A stretch of 44,027 nt of DNA from Clostridiales bacterium (GTDB lineage: Bacteria; Bacillota; Clostridia; Lachnospirales; Lachnospiraceae): assembly GCA_021204085.1 (NCBI GenBank), contig JAJPZY010000118.1, forward strand, positions 10,426 to 54,452, given 5' to 3'. Below the pieces are notes generated by a model. That model was not told where the DNA came from, searched no databases, and saw only the letters and a program-made list of their open reading frames with translations. A program made the translations under genes and the position numbers. Of this stretch, positions 32,831 through 41,422 are shown piece after piece. Numbering within the stretch: position 1 is the first letter of the stretch; each line of letters starts with the position of its first letter.

Positions 32831-33576
32831 CTGCCCGTGATGTAGTCCTCGGTCTTTTTGTTCTTGGGCATGGAGAAAATCTGATCCGTCTGCCCATACT
32901 CGATCAGGTCGCCCAGAAGGAAGAACGCCGTCTGGTCGGAGACACGCACCGCCTGCTGCATATTATGTGTCACCATCACGATCGTGTATTGCTTTTTCAG
33001 CTCCATAACCAGATCTTCGATCTTGGAAGTAGAGATTGGGTCAAGCGCGGAGGTGGATTCATCCATCAAAAGCACCTCAGGCTGAACCGCCAGCGCACGG
33101 GCAATACAGATTCTCTGCTGCTGACCGCCGGACACTGCAAGTGCGCTCTTTTTTAAGGAATCCTTTACCTCATCCCAGATCGCCGCATCCCGCAGGGACT
33201 GCTCCACGATCTCGTCAAGCTTTGCTTTTGCATGGATGCCATGCGTCCTGGGGCCAAAAGCTACATTATCATAAATACTCATGGGAAAAGGATTTGCTTT
33301 CTGGAAAACCATGCCGACTCTCTTGCGTAGAAGGTTGACATCCATACCTTTCCCATAAATATCCTCCCCGTCTAAGGAAATCAGTCCGTCGATCCGGCAT
33401 CCTTCGATCAGGTCATTCATACGGTTTAAAGATTTCAAAAGCGTCGACTTTCCGCAGCCGGAAGGTCCGATAAACGCAGTAATCTAATTTTCCTGGATCT
33501 CCAGGTTAATATTCTTTAACGCATGAAAATCCGAGTAGTGGAGATTCATGTTTTCTACGGTCATTTTAATACTCAC
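32821..33576 (-). pseudogene. pstB: Phosphate ABC transporter ATPase PstB, interrupted by an amber codon
   Basis: The full frame from the GTG at 33576 (AAGGAAG upstream) would give 251 residues, the normal PstB length. It begins VSIKMTVENMNLHYSDFHAL and continues to the Walker A motif GPSGCGKST at 37-45. Codon 31 is TAG (33484-33486), in the position filled by Gln, Glu or Lys in PstB proteins; CAG to TAG is a single transition. The rest is intact: SGGQQQR signature, Walker [14 protein letters not shown], and the switch His in VMVTHN. A restart at the TTG at 33438 would lack Walker A and could not be an ATPase. It is either a real nonsense mutation, a suppressed stop or a sequencing error. Confidence 0.92.
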
Positions 33577-33626
33577 TGTTTTTCTTCCTTTACATATTTT
33601 TTCTGTTCATTGAAATCTTACGGAAA

Positions 33627-34463
33627 CTACTCTTTCTTCATCAGATTCGCCAGCCGATCGGAAATAATATTTATAATCAGCACCATGATCAGCAGCACGA
33701 CAGCTGTCGCAAATGCCTGGTCTGTATGAAGACCCTCCTGGGAAAGCACATACATATGTACGGCCAGCGTACGTCCGGAGGAAAAAAGATTTTTCGGAAG
33801 CTCCGCAACCGTACCTGCTGTATAGATCAGTGCCGCCGTCTCACCTGCGATACGTCCGGTCGCTAAGATGACTCCGGAAAGGATTCCCGGAACAGCGCTC
33901 GGCAGAACGATACGGAACACGGTCCTGAGCTTCCCGGCTCCCAGCCCGAAGCTTCCTTCACGAAAACTGTGCGGGACGGCCAGCAGCGCCTCTTCTGTGG
34001 TACGAAGAACTGTGGGCAGCACCATGATCGCCACCGTCAAAATTCCCGCGAGCAAAGAGTAGCCCATTTTTAAGAAATTTACAAAAAACAGCATACCGAA
34101 AAGTCCATATACGATTGACGGAATACCGGTCAGGGTTTCGGCCATCATCCGGATAACTTTCACCAGCTTGTTTCCCTTCTTCGCATATTCAACCAGATAA
34201 ATTGCGGAAAAAACGCCTACCGGAACCGAGATCAGCAATGCCACACCGATCATGATCAATGTGTTGATAATGGACGGAAGCATGGAAACGTTATCCGAGG
34301 TATATTTCAGGGAAAACAGTTCCAGCGTAAGATTCGGAATGCCTTTCACCAGTATATAAATGATCAGGTAGCCCAGCATAAATATTGTAAATACCGCCGC
34401 AATGTAAACCAGAATTTTCAGGATCAGAGACCCCGCATAAATTTTTTTCTTCGTATTTGTCAT
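33627..34463 (-). CDS. pstA: Phosphate ABC transporter permease PstA
   Basis: The 278-residue inner-membrane permease has about six membrane segments and the PstA/PstC loop motif ETLTGIPSIVYGLFG. The EAA-type loop reads FREGSFGLGAGKLRTVFRIVLPSAVPGI and would dock on PstB. It overlaps pstC by 4 bp and precedes pstB by 50 bp. Confidence 0.95.
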   Translation of the reverse strand: MTNTKKKIYAGSLILKILVYIAAVFTIFMLGYLIIYILVKGIPNLTLELFSLKYTSDNVSMLPSIINTLIMIGVALLISVPVGVFSAIYLVEYAKKGNKLVKVIRMMAETLTGIPSIVYGLFGMLFFVNFLKMGYSLLAGILTVAIMVLPTVLRTTEEALLAVPHSFREGSFGLGAGKLRTVFRIVLPSAVPGILSGVILATGRIAGETAALIYTAGTVAELPKNLFSSGRTLAVHMYVLSQEGLHTDQAFATAVVLLIMVLIINIISDRLANLMKKE

Positions 34464-35317
34464 GACGCAGCCTGTTCTCCTTTCCCTTTGATGATATTAA
34501 ATACAAGGTTGATGATCAGGATAAAGACAAACAGTACTACGCCCGTAGCAATCAGCGCCTCCCGGTGCAGACCGGTGGAGTAGCCCATCTCGAGAACAAC
34601 GTTCGTCGTCAGCGTACGGACGCCTTGCAAAATGCCGCTCGGCATACGCGCCTGGTTTCCCGCAACCATAACCACCGCCATCGTCTCGCCGATCGCACGT
34701 CCGATGCCCAGGACAACGCTCGCCAGAATACCGGATTTTCCGGCAGGGATCACGCAGCGGAAAATACTTGCCTCATTTGTTGCTCCCAGTGCCAGCGCAC
34801 CTTCATAGTAAGCGGGATCCACGGCGCGGATAGACGTTTCTGTCACTCCGATGATCGTCGGAAGAATCATAATGCCGAGAAGGAAAGAAGCCGTCAAAAT
34901 ACTCATTCCGTTTCCGCCAAAAGTATTTCTGACGATTGGGACGATGACCATCAGACCGAAAAAGCCATAAACAACTGAGGGAATGCCCGCCAGAAGATCC
35001 GTCGCCGGCTTAATGATCCTGTACAAACGTTTCGGACAATATCTTGCAAGAAATACCGCGGTGAAAATACCAACCGGAACACCCAGAGCGATTGCTCCTC
35101 CCGTAATATACAGACTGCCGACGATCATTGGGAAAATGCCGTATTTGTCATTGCCCGGTTTCCATGTCGTTCCCCCGAGGAACTTAAAAAGGCCGATTTC
35201 TTTCATGGCCGGAATGCCGTTGATAAAAAGGAATACACAGATGCACGCAACCGCCAGAATGGAAATACAGGCAACAACCAGAAAAATAATCTCAAACAAT
35301 TTTTCTTTAAATTTCAT
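34460..35317 (-). CDS. pstC: Phosphate ABC transporter permease PstC
   Basis: The 285-residue permease pairs with PstA. It has an N-terminal membrane segment, the family motif DLLAGIPSVVYGFFGLM, and an EAA loop YYEGALALGATNEASIFRCVIPAGKSGI. GAGG lies 7 nt before the ATG. It follows pstS by 73 bp and its stop overlaps the pstA start, so the subunits are translationally coupled. Confidence 0.95.
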   Translation of the reverse strand: MKFKEKLFEIIFLVVACISILAVACICVFLFINGIPAMKEIGLFKFLGGTTWKPGNDKYGIFPMIVGSLYITGGAIALGVPVGIFTAVFLARYCPKRLYRIIKPATDLLAGIPSVVYGFFGLMVIVPIVRNTFGGNGMSILTASFLLGIMILPTIIGVTETSIRAVDPAYYEGALALGATNEASIFRCVIPAGKSGILASVVLGIGRAIGETMAVVMVAGNQARMPSGILQGVRTLTTNVVLEMGYSTGLHREALIATGVVLFVFILIINLVFNIIKGKGEQAAS

Positions 35318-35390
35318 AATTAACCTCTTTTTTCAGGAAAATCGGGCACAATGTGCCCGATTTTCTGCTTAGATCTGTTCTTTCCCTTTA

Positions 35391-36362
35391 TTACTCAAAA
35401 TCGCTCCAGCTGGTCGCTTCACCGGTGAAGATCTGATATACATCATCGGAAGTCAGACCGGAAATCGGATTGCCGTTGTTTACGATAACTGCGATACCAT
35501 CCATTGCGATGCAGGTAGCGGTTACACCGTCCTCGCCATCTTTCAGCTCACGGGATGCCATTCCGATGTCGCAGGTACCTTCGATTGCATTGGTGATACC
35601 TGTGGTGGAATCACTGGTCTGGATCTCGACGGTTGCGTTGGTGTTGATCGCCTCATAAGCCTCTTTCAGCTTCTCCATAACCGGAGATACGCTGGAAGAA
35701 CCCGCTACGGAAATGCTTCCGGAAGCGCCGCTCGTCTCAAAAGCTTCACCTTCTGCAACCTCGATGTATCCGTTCTCAGAAATAACCGCCTGGCCATCCG
35801 CGCTCATGATGAAATCGATGAAATCCTGTGCTACATCGCTAAGACCATCCTGCGTCACGATGTTAAACGGACGAGCAATCGCATAGGATCCGTCAGCGAC
35901 ATTGTCTGTGGTCGCTTCCACTCCGTCAATCTCAATTGCTTTTACGGAGTCATTTAAGGAACCTAAGGATACGTAGCCGATTGCATATGTATCGCCGGCT
36001 ACTGTGGACATCATAACCTCTGTGTTGTTTGTGATGGTAGCATCAACAGTGGTCATATCTTCCTTCTCGCCATCCTCGTTCGTCACTTCAATACCGAATA
36101 ACTCGATGAACGCGCCTCTTGTACCGGAACCATCCTCACGGGATAATACGGAAATTGCGGAAGAGGAATCAAAATCAGATGATGTCTCCTCTGCTGTATC
36201 CTCTGCAGTATCTTCAGTTTCTTCTGCAGAATCCCCGGTGGTGTCCTCTGTGGCTGCATCCCCTGTGGAATCAGAGGATGAGCTGCTGCCGCATCCTGTC
36301 AGTGCAAAGCTACCTGCAACTGCGGCGCAAAGTGCCAGTGTCAAAATTTTCTTAAATTTCAT
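35391..36362 (-). CDS. pstS: Circularly permuted phosphate-binding lipoprotein (PstS-like)
   Basis: The protein is a 323-residue lipoprotein (lipobox ALTGCG, Cys24) with an acidic Thr/Asp/Glu linker to ~65. The order of the fold is reversed compared with standard PstS. Residues 69-200 hold what is normally the second half: ISVLSREDGSGTRGAF, AIGYVSLGSL, ARPFNIVT, and DFIDFIMSADGQAVI. Residues 215-323 hold what is normally the first half: ISVAGSSSVSPVMEKL, TCDIGMASRELKDGE, IAMDGIAVIVNNGNP and IFTGEATSWSDF, at which the protein ends. All phosphate-binding loops (GSSSV, SDSTTG, SRE, DGSGTRG) remain. AAAGGAG lies 7 nt before the ATG. It is first in the pst operon. Confidence 0.92.
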   Translation of the reverse strand: MKFKKILTLALCAAVAGSFALTGCGSSSSSDSTGDAATEDTTGDSAEETEDTAEDTAEETSSDFDSSSAISVLSREDGSGTRGAFIELFGIEVTNEDGEKEDMTTVDATITNNTEVMMSTVAGDTYAIGYVSLGSLNDSVKAIEIDGVEATTDNVADGSYAIARPFNIVTQDGLSDVAQDFIDFIMSADGQAVISENGYIEVAEGEAFETSGASGSISVAGSSSVSPVMEKLKEAYEAINTNATVEIQTSDSTTGITNAIEGTCDIGMASRELKDGEDGVTATCIAMDGIAVIVNNGNPISGLTSDDVYQIFTGEATSWSDFE

Positions 36363-36445
36363 TTTTTGTCTCCTTTTTTACTTTTTCAGACTAGTTAACT
36401 CGATCCGACTTCTCTTTCAAAACCGCGATCTCTGTTACAACAGCG

Positions 36446-36510
36446 ATAGTATCAGGAGAATGTAAAATGCAAAATCCCGACAGCGTAAATGTTTTGTAAA
36501 TCTTTGTAAA
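36446..36510 (-). promoter_or_regulatory. Pho boxes and -10 of the pstS promoter
   Basis: On the minus strand TTTACA at 36510-36505, TTTACA at 36500-36495, TTTACG at 36489-36484 and TTTACA at 36466-36461 are spaced 10, 11 and 23 bp, a PhoP/PhoB-type direct repeat. TACTAT (36451-36446) is a plausible -10 element, with no good -35, as expected for an activator-dependent promoter. Confidence 0.7.
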
Positions 36511-36519
36511 GCCAAACAT

Positions 36520-36541
36520 ATTTGTCCGGTTCTGAATAATT
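36520..36541. repeat. Single end copy of the 23-kb inverted repeat
   Basis: ATTTGTCCGGTTCTGAATAA followed by TT closely matches the right end of the 23007-23140 element (ATTTGCCTGGTTCTGAATAA). Only one arm is present, immediately next to the pstS Pho boxes. Confidence 0.55.
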
Positions 36542-36546
36542 GCCCC

Positions 36547-36604
36547 AAAAAAAGAACACCCCGGTGCCGCGGCACAGCATACGCTGTGCCCTGAGCCCCG
36601 GGGT
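36547..36604 (-). terminator. Terminator of the sugar ABC transporter operon
   Basis: On the minus strand, ACCCCGG/CCGGGGT outer arms and a perfect GGCACAGCGTATGCTGTGCC inner hairpin are followed by TTCTTTTTTT. Confidence 0.92.
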
Positions 36605-36638
36605 AAGGAGGATAATGAATATCTCTGTATCGAAACAC

Positions 36639-37508
36639 CTATTCTTTGACGCTGCCCAGCGCCACGCCCTGCACAATATAACGCGACAGGAACAGATATA
36701 CAATAATAACAGGGAATATGGAAAATGCGATCATCATGTAGACCTGACCCATATCAAACTTCAGCCAGTCGGCACTTCTCAGCTGAGCGATCAAAATAGG
36801 GAGCGTCTTTTTATCATCACTTTGCAGTACCAGAGCCGGTACAAAATAATTGTTCCAGCTGCTGACAAAGGTAAAGATCGCCTGTACCGCAATCGCCGGT
36901 TTCATCAACGGCAGCACGATCGTATTGAACGTCCGGAATTCACCGGCGCCGTCAATCCGGGCCGCCTCAATCAATGCCATAGGCAGCGAACTATCCATGT
37001 ATTGCTTCATATAAAAGAAAGTTACAGGCGCGGCAATCGTCGTGCAGATCAGGGGGATCAGCGAATCATCCAGTGAAATGGCTTTTACCAGCTTTACAAA
37101 TCCAAGCGCCGTCACCTGCGTCGGAATCATCATGATCATCAGAATGAACGGATATGCAAACCGTTTCAGCTTAAACTCATAAGCATGAATCGCATATGCC
37201 GTCATTGTTGAAAAATACACGCTGCACAGTGCGCTCAGGCCGGAAACGATCACGCTGTTTTTCAATCCGGACCAGATTGGCAAAGTCCCCGCTGCCAGAT
37301 TTTTAAAATTCTCAATCAAATGCGTGCTCGGAATCGCTGAAAAACCTCTCTGCAGTTCTCCGTTTGACCGGGTTGCGTTAATGAACAGTACATAAAACCA
37401 GAACAGGCAGAAAAATGTAATCACGATCAGCACAATATAAGCAATCACTCGTCTGGTGCGGATACTCATACTCTTTTTTACTTTTCTGTTGTTTTTATTT
37501 TCTTCCAT
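36639..37508 (-). CDS. Sugar ABC transporter permease, MalG type
   Basis: The 289-residue carbohydrate permease (CUT1 family) has six membrane segments and an EAA loop EAARIDGAGEFRTFNTIVLP. It would pair with the MalF-type permease encoded just upstream, which its start overlaps by 31 bp. GGGGAGG lies 7 nt before the ATG. The ending VAQGV-like IVQGVALGSVKE is typical. Cellobiose or cello-oligosaccharides are the likely cargo, inferred from the GH94 gene nearby. No ATPase gene is present; CUT1 systems often share an MsmK-like ATPase encoded elsewhere. Confidence 0.93.
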   Translation of the reverse strand: MEENKNNRKVKKSMSIRTRRVIAYIVLIVITFFCLFWFYVLFINATRSNGELQRGFSAIPSTHLIENFKNLAAGTLPIWSGLKNSVIVSGLSALCSVYFSTMTAYAIHAYEFKLKRFAYPFILMIMMIPTQVTALGFVKLVKAISLDDSLIPLICTTIAAPVTFFYMKQYMDSSLPMALIEAARIDGAGEFRTFNTIVLPLMKPAIAVQAIFTFVSSWNNYFVPALVLQSDDKKTLPILIAQLRSADWLKFDMGQVYMMIAFSIFPVIIVYLFLSRYIVQGVALGSVKE

Positions 37509-38431
37509 TTTCTGGCCTCCCCTCTCGATTCGGCGCCAACCATTCGGAAAACTACCAGGCTCAGCGCTGCGGAAATAAGAAACAGGACAACGGACAATGC
37601 ACCGGCCATACCGTAGTTCTTACTGTACAAATGCTTATTCAGGTACATGATCAGCGTCATTGTACTCCGCATCGGTTCACCGGTACCATTTGTCAGAATC
37701 TGCGGTACATCGAACATCTGCAGGCCGCCGATCAGAGATGTGATCATCACATAAACCATAATCGGCCTGAGGAGCGGCATCGTGATCTTCCAGAAAATCT
37801 GTCTGGAATTTGCCCCGTCTACCTGAGCCGCTTCAAAAAGCGAGGTGTCAATTCCCATCATACCGGCCATCAGCAGGATTGTCGTATTTCCGAACCACAT
37901 CAGACAGTTCATGAATGCAATCAGGCCTCTCGAAGACCAGGTGTGGGAAAGGAACTTATAAGGCTCATCAATAAATCCGATCTGCATCAGCAGGGAATTG
38001 ATCGGACCCGAATCCGAAAACAGGGTAAAAAACAGCATTGCAAACGCAGATGCCATGATCAGATTCGGCAGGTAGATGACTGTCTTAAAAAAACGGCTCC
38101 CCCTCAGTCTCAGCTGCACATCTGAGAACCATGCCCCCAACAGCAGCGACAGCGTCAGCTGCGGAACAAAGCACATGATCCACATGATCATTGTATTTTT
38201 CGCGTAGGTCCAGATATCACCAGAACTAAACAGGGCCTTATAATTTGCCAGACCGACAAAGGTAGGCCCCACCTGCGTCAATCCGGACATATAATTTTCA
38301 AAAAAGCTGTTATATATCGTCGTAATAAGCGGGATCAGCTGAAAGATCACAAACGCTGCGGTAAACGGGATAAGAAAAATATATCCCCATTTATTATACC
38401 GGACAGCCTTCCCGTGTTTTTCCTTTTTCAT
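37478..38431 (-). CDS. Sugar ABC transporter permease, MalF type
   Basis: The 317-residue CUT1 permease has about six membrane segments. Its EAA loop reads EAAQVDGANSRQIFWKITMP, and the N-terminal IPFTAAFVIFQLIPLI segment is typical. It forms the membrane channel with the MalG-type partner. The 196-bp gap to the binding protein gene contains a terminator-like hairpin that could lower permease expression relative to the binding protein. Confidence 0.93.
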   Translation of the reverse strand: MKKEKHGKAVRYNKWGYIFLIPFTAAFVIFQLIPLITTIYNSFFENYMSGLTQVGPTFVGLANYKALFSSGDIWTYAKNTMIMWIMCFVPQLTLSLLLGAWFSDVQLRLRGSRFFKTVIYLPNLIMASAFAMLFFTLFSDSGPINSLLMQIGFIDEPYKFLSHTWSSRGLIAFMNCLMWFGNTTILLMAGMMGIDTSLFEAAQVDGANSRQIFWKITMPLLRPIMVYVMITSLIGGLQMFDVPQILTNGTGEPMRSTMTLIMYLNKHLYSKNYGMAGALSVVLFLISAALSLVVFRMVGAESRGEARKWKKIKTTEK

Positions 38432-38504
38432 ATTGACCCATTACCCTCCTTTTTCGTCCGCTATCCATACGGAAAAAACAAGCACTGCTGTCTTACTTAT
38501 AGTA

Positions 38505-38545
38505 GAAAAACCACGCCTGCCTACCTTTTCGGCCAGACAGGCATG
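38505..38545 (-). terminator. Attenuating terminator after the binding-protein gene
   Basis: On the minus strand CATGCCTG (38545-38538) pairs with CAGGCGTG (38519-38512), followed by GTTTTTC. A partial stop here would give excess binding protein over permeases, a common arrangement. A small CCGTATGGATAGCGG stem follows just before the permease gene. Confidence 0.65.
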
Positions 38546-38627
38546 ATTCCTGTTCATGTGCCGCGGTAATCAGATTACAACGGCTTCTCGTTTCATTTCC
38601 TGCAATTCTAAAGAATGCCCTTCCGGA

Positions 38628-40028
38628 TCAGTAGGTCAGCTCCGGATATTTCTCTGTGATTGCCGTGTAGAACAAATCCAGAGTTTCTTCATAGGTCGCG
38701 TTGCCTTCGAAGTAGTTCTTCATTGCTGCCTGAAACTCCTCGTTGCAGCCCTGATCATAGATAGAGGTGTTGCTCAGGTCGATGCTGCCCGCGTTCTCAC
38801 AGTACATGGACAGCGGGTTCTGGCCGCCCAGGATATCGCTGCTGTAATCGCTTTCAGCCATAGCTTCCATCGCGGACTGATTGTTTACGAAGTCGTCATC
38901 CGCTTCTACGATCTCAGTCATAACGTCTGCATCGCAGGTAAGTGTACGCATGATGTCAGCAATCAATGTAGCGTTGTCAGTTCCGGTGGCTGCGCAGATC
39001 CATGTTCCGCCCCAGTAGAAACCCTGCGGTCCTTCGCAGGCACCCCAGCCACCTTCGTAACCGATACTGCCTTCCGTATCAGCAGCCATGGAGAAATTCA
39101 CCAGCCATGCCGGTCCAAAGTAGCAGAATACATTGCCTTCCGGATAGAAACCGGAGCTCCAGTCATCACTCCACAGCTCAGATATGCCGGTGTAGCCTGC
39201 ATCAACAAGAGCCTTGGAATCCTCAACCCATGCTACCAGGTTGTCGTCGATGTTAATCACGCCGTCCTCAACCCACTTGGAGGTAACATTGTTGGAGTAT
39301 ACACGATAAGTATCATTCACAGTAGATGTAATGGTGTAACCTGCATCCTTTAAGGTAGCAGCAGTCTCATTGAAGGTATCCCAGTCGCTCACATAAGCCT
39401 GAACCTCATCCGGGTCATCCGTGCCGAGCACTTCCAGAGCGGCCGCGCGGTTGTAGAACAGAACGCCCGGGCAGGCCTGCCATGAAACGCCCTTTAATAC
39501 GCCGTCAGAATCAGTCATGACATCCTTTGTATACTGATACTGCTCAGAGAGTTCATCCTCCGTAAGGCCAAGATCAGATACCGACATTGTGTACTCGGTA
39601 TCAACATATTTTAAAGCATAATCAGCCTCTACAAGGAAAATATCAATCTTATCATCGTCTGCTGCGTCCTCCTGCTCTAACAATGTAGCGTCCAGGTTGT
39701 CCTGATAAGCATTGTCATCACTTGGAGTAATATTCCATACTACGGTAACATCGCCGATCTGACCGGTTGTGGAATCAACCTCCTCATAGTCTGCATAGTG
39801 GTCTGTCAGACGGGTCTTAAACTCCTCATTCCAGCAGTAAATATTAAGAACTTTCCCCTCCTCAGAGTCAGCCTCATCCGCAGTGTCTGCGGCGTCTGCC
39901 GTCTCCTCAGCAGCACTTGTCGTATCGTCTGCTGTTGTTGTGTCCGACGAACTATCGGATGATCCGCATGCGGCCAGCGACAATACCATACCAGCACATA
40001 ATAATACGCTTACAGCTTTCTTTTTCAT
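38628..40028 (-). CDS. Sugar ABC transporter substrate-binding lipoprotein
   Basis: This 466-residue family 1 solute-binding protein has a lipobox (SLAACGSS), an acidic Asp/Thr/Ala-rich linker (~25-60), and then the sugar-binding fold beginning LNIYCWNEEFKTRL. Its many Trp residues (GVSWQACPG, ELWSDDWSSGFYPEG, WGGTWICA) suit a sugar-stacking site. It delivers substrate to the two permeases downstream. AAAGGAGGAG precedes the ATG. It lies 87 bp downstream of the LacI-type gene, in the same direction. Confidence 0.92.
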   Translation of the reverse strand: MKKKAVSVLLCAGMVLSLAACGSSDSSSDTTTADDTTSAAEETADAADTADEADSEEGKVLNIYCWNEEFKTRLTDHYADYEEVDSTTGQIGDVTVVWNITPSDDNAYQDNLDATLLEQEDAADDDKIDIFLVEADYALKYVDTEYTMSVSDLGLTEDELSEQYQYTKDVMTDSDGVLKGVSWQACPGVLFYNRAAALEVLGTDDPDEVQAYVSDWDTFNETAATLKDAGYTITSTVNDTYRVYSNNVTSKWVEDGVINIDDNLVAWVEDSKALVDAGYTGISELWSDDWSSGFYPEGNVFCYFGPAWLVNFSMAADTEGSIGYEGGWGACEGPQGFYWGGTWICAATGTDNATLIADIMRTLTCDADVMTEIVEADDDFVNNQSAMEAMAESDYSSDILGGQNPLSMYCENAGSIDLSNTSIYDQGCNEEFQAAMKNYFEGNATYEETLDLFYTAITEKYPELTY

Positions 40029-40057
40029 GGTTGCTCCTCCTTTAATAAAATAATTAT

Positions 40058-40095
40058 ATAACCCTCCATCCTTCCCGGCACGGCGCCGTTCCGGA
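40058..40095. promoter_or_regulatory. Hairpin between the LacI-type gene and the binding-protein gene
   Basis: CCATCC and GGATGG arms enclose a GC-rich region with GGCGCC at its centre. On the minus strand AT-rich sequence without a solid T run follows. It could be an attenuator or mRNA processing site separating regulator from transporter expression. Confidence 0.4.
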
Positions 40096-40115
40096 TGGCT
40101 GTGTCCTCTTATCTG

Positions 40116-41129
40116 TCAACTCTTCATTCTGCACACCGTCTCTCCCGGAACCAGCCGCCCCGGTACTGTCACATGCTTCGGAATCCATGTACGCCGATTT
40201 TCTACCGCATCAATCAAAAGTCCGGCCGCAATCTTTCCGATTTCCTCTGTATCCTGATGAACGGTTGTAAGCCGCGGCCGCAAAATTTCAGAAAGGTAGC
40301 TGCCGTCGTATCCTGCGATACTGATATCATCCGGAATGCAAAACCCCAGCCTCTCCAGACAATTCATTCCGCCAACCAAAGCGAAATCATCCGGATAAAG
40401 AATACAGGTCGGGCGGTTTCGGCCGCTCATCAACTCCTCTGTCAACGCAGCGGCAAACGCAGGATCTCTGTATCTGGACTGTTTTACAGTGCAATCATCA
40501 GAAGAAATACCATAGTCTTCACAACACTTGTAAAAACTCGCCAGGCGGAGTCTCGTTACAGCAGTCAATTCTCCATGTATATAGGCAATTTTCCGATGCC
40601 CAAGGCTGCAAATATATTCCATCAGTGTCTGCATGCCCCCGGCATTATCAGAGATAACCGCCGAACATTCAGCAAAGACATAATCCGTTGTAACAATGGG
40701 AAGACCACTTTTTACCAGCTCGTAAACCCGCTCATCTCCATAATCCGCACAGGCAACCAATACTCCATCAAAATTTCGGTAATGGCACTGCTCCAGAAAG
40801 GTCATCGTCTTTCCGCCGGGCCGATCCGATATAAAAGTAATACTATATTCGCGCTCCTCCGCATCCTTCTTAAAACTGTTTAAAATACCTGTAAAATACT
40901 CATGCTTCAGCCCGCTGCCCAATTCATCAGAAAACAGGATGCCAAGATTATACGTGCGGTTCGTCTTTAAAAAACGCGCAGCAAGGTTAGGCAAATAGCC
41001 CATCTCCTCTGCCTTCGCCCGCACCATCCGTACAGTCTCCTGGCTGACATCATCATAACCATTCATGACTTTGCTGACTGTAGCTCTCGAAATCCCGCAG
41101 GCAGCAGCAATATCCTTAAGCGTAACCAT
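40116..41129 (-). CDS. LacI-family transcriptional regulator
   Basis: The 337-residue repressor has an N-terminal helix-turn-helix (VTLKDIAAACGISRATVSKVMNG), hinge helix (LPNLAARFLKTNRTYNLG), and a periplasmic-binding-protein-like effector domain to the C-terminus. The ATG at 41129 is preferred over the TTG two codons earlier. It is transcribed divergently from the GH94 gene and lies upstream of the transporter genes, so it probably represses both sets; cellobiose or a derivative is the likely inducer (inference). A palindrome over the GH94 promoter is a candidate operator. Confidence 0.94.
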   Translation of the reverse strand: MVTLKDIAAACGISRATVSKVMNGYDDVSQETVRMVRAKAEEMGYLPNLAARFLKTNRTYNLGILFSDELGSGLKHEYFTGILNSFKKDAEEREYSITFISDRPGGKTMTFLEQCHYRNFDGVLVACADYGDERVYELVKSGLPIVTTDYVFAECSAVISDNAGGMQTLMEYICSLGHRKIAYIHGELTAVTRLRLASFYKCCEDYGISSDDCTVKQSRYRDPAFAAALTEELMSGRNRPTCILYPDDFALVGGMNCLERLGFCIPDDISIAGYDGSYLSEILRPRLTTVHQDTEEIGKIAAGLLIDAVENRRTWIPKHVTVPGRLVPGETVCRMKS

Positions 41130-41224
41130 CCCCAAACTCTCTCCCTCTTAATCACATGAAATGATTCTGCAATTCTCCCTGTTTTGCAAATCACGCATTG
41201 TTTCGAACTCATTTTCGTAATTCT

Positions 41225-41253
41225 ATTTTAAGTCTATTTTTAATCTGCGTCAA
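41225..41253 (-). promoter_or_regulatory. Promoter of the LacI-type gene/transporter operon
   Basis: On the minus strand TTGACG (41253-41248) and TAAAAT (41230-41225) are 17 bp apart, about 95 bp before the regulator start. Confidence 0.65.
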
Positions 41254-41328
41254 TCCAGAATTGTCTCCAAAGTTTCGGGCATTATTTTGTTTATGTTGCA
41301 CAATTTTTATCATTTTTTAAGTTATTTA

Positions 41329-41357
41329 TTGAAATTATTGCCAATTTCATGTTTAAT
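41329..41357 (+). promoter_or_regulatory. Promoter of the GH94 gene with overlapping palindrome
   Basis: TTGAAA (41329-41334) and TTTAAT (41352-41357) are 17 bp apart on the plus strand. TGAAATT-ATTGCC-AATTTCA (41330-41349) is a perfect 7-bp inverted repeat lying across the -35 and spacer, where a LacI-family dimer would block polymerase. Confidence 0.6.
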
Positions 41358-41422
41358 GTTAAAAAGGGTTGTTTTATTTTGTCTAAATCGTGTTCGTTCA
41401 TATATTTAAGGAGGTTTAACTT

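Noticed and set aside
32821-33438. Intact 205-residue ATPase starting at TTG 33438
   Set aside because: It lacks Walker A and the N-terminal strands, and family sequence continues upstream across the TAG codon; it is the remainder of the interrupted pstB.
33484-33486. Pyrrolysine or recoded TAG
   Set aside because: There is no pyrrolysine machinery in view, and other genes in the window that I checked show no internal TAG; a mutation or sequencing error is simpler.
40058-40095. Standard terminator after the LacI-type gene
   Set aside because: The stem is GC-rich but is followed by AGGGTTATATAA rather than a T run, so it is listed only as a hairpin.
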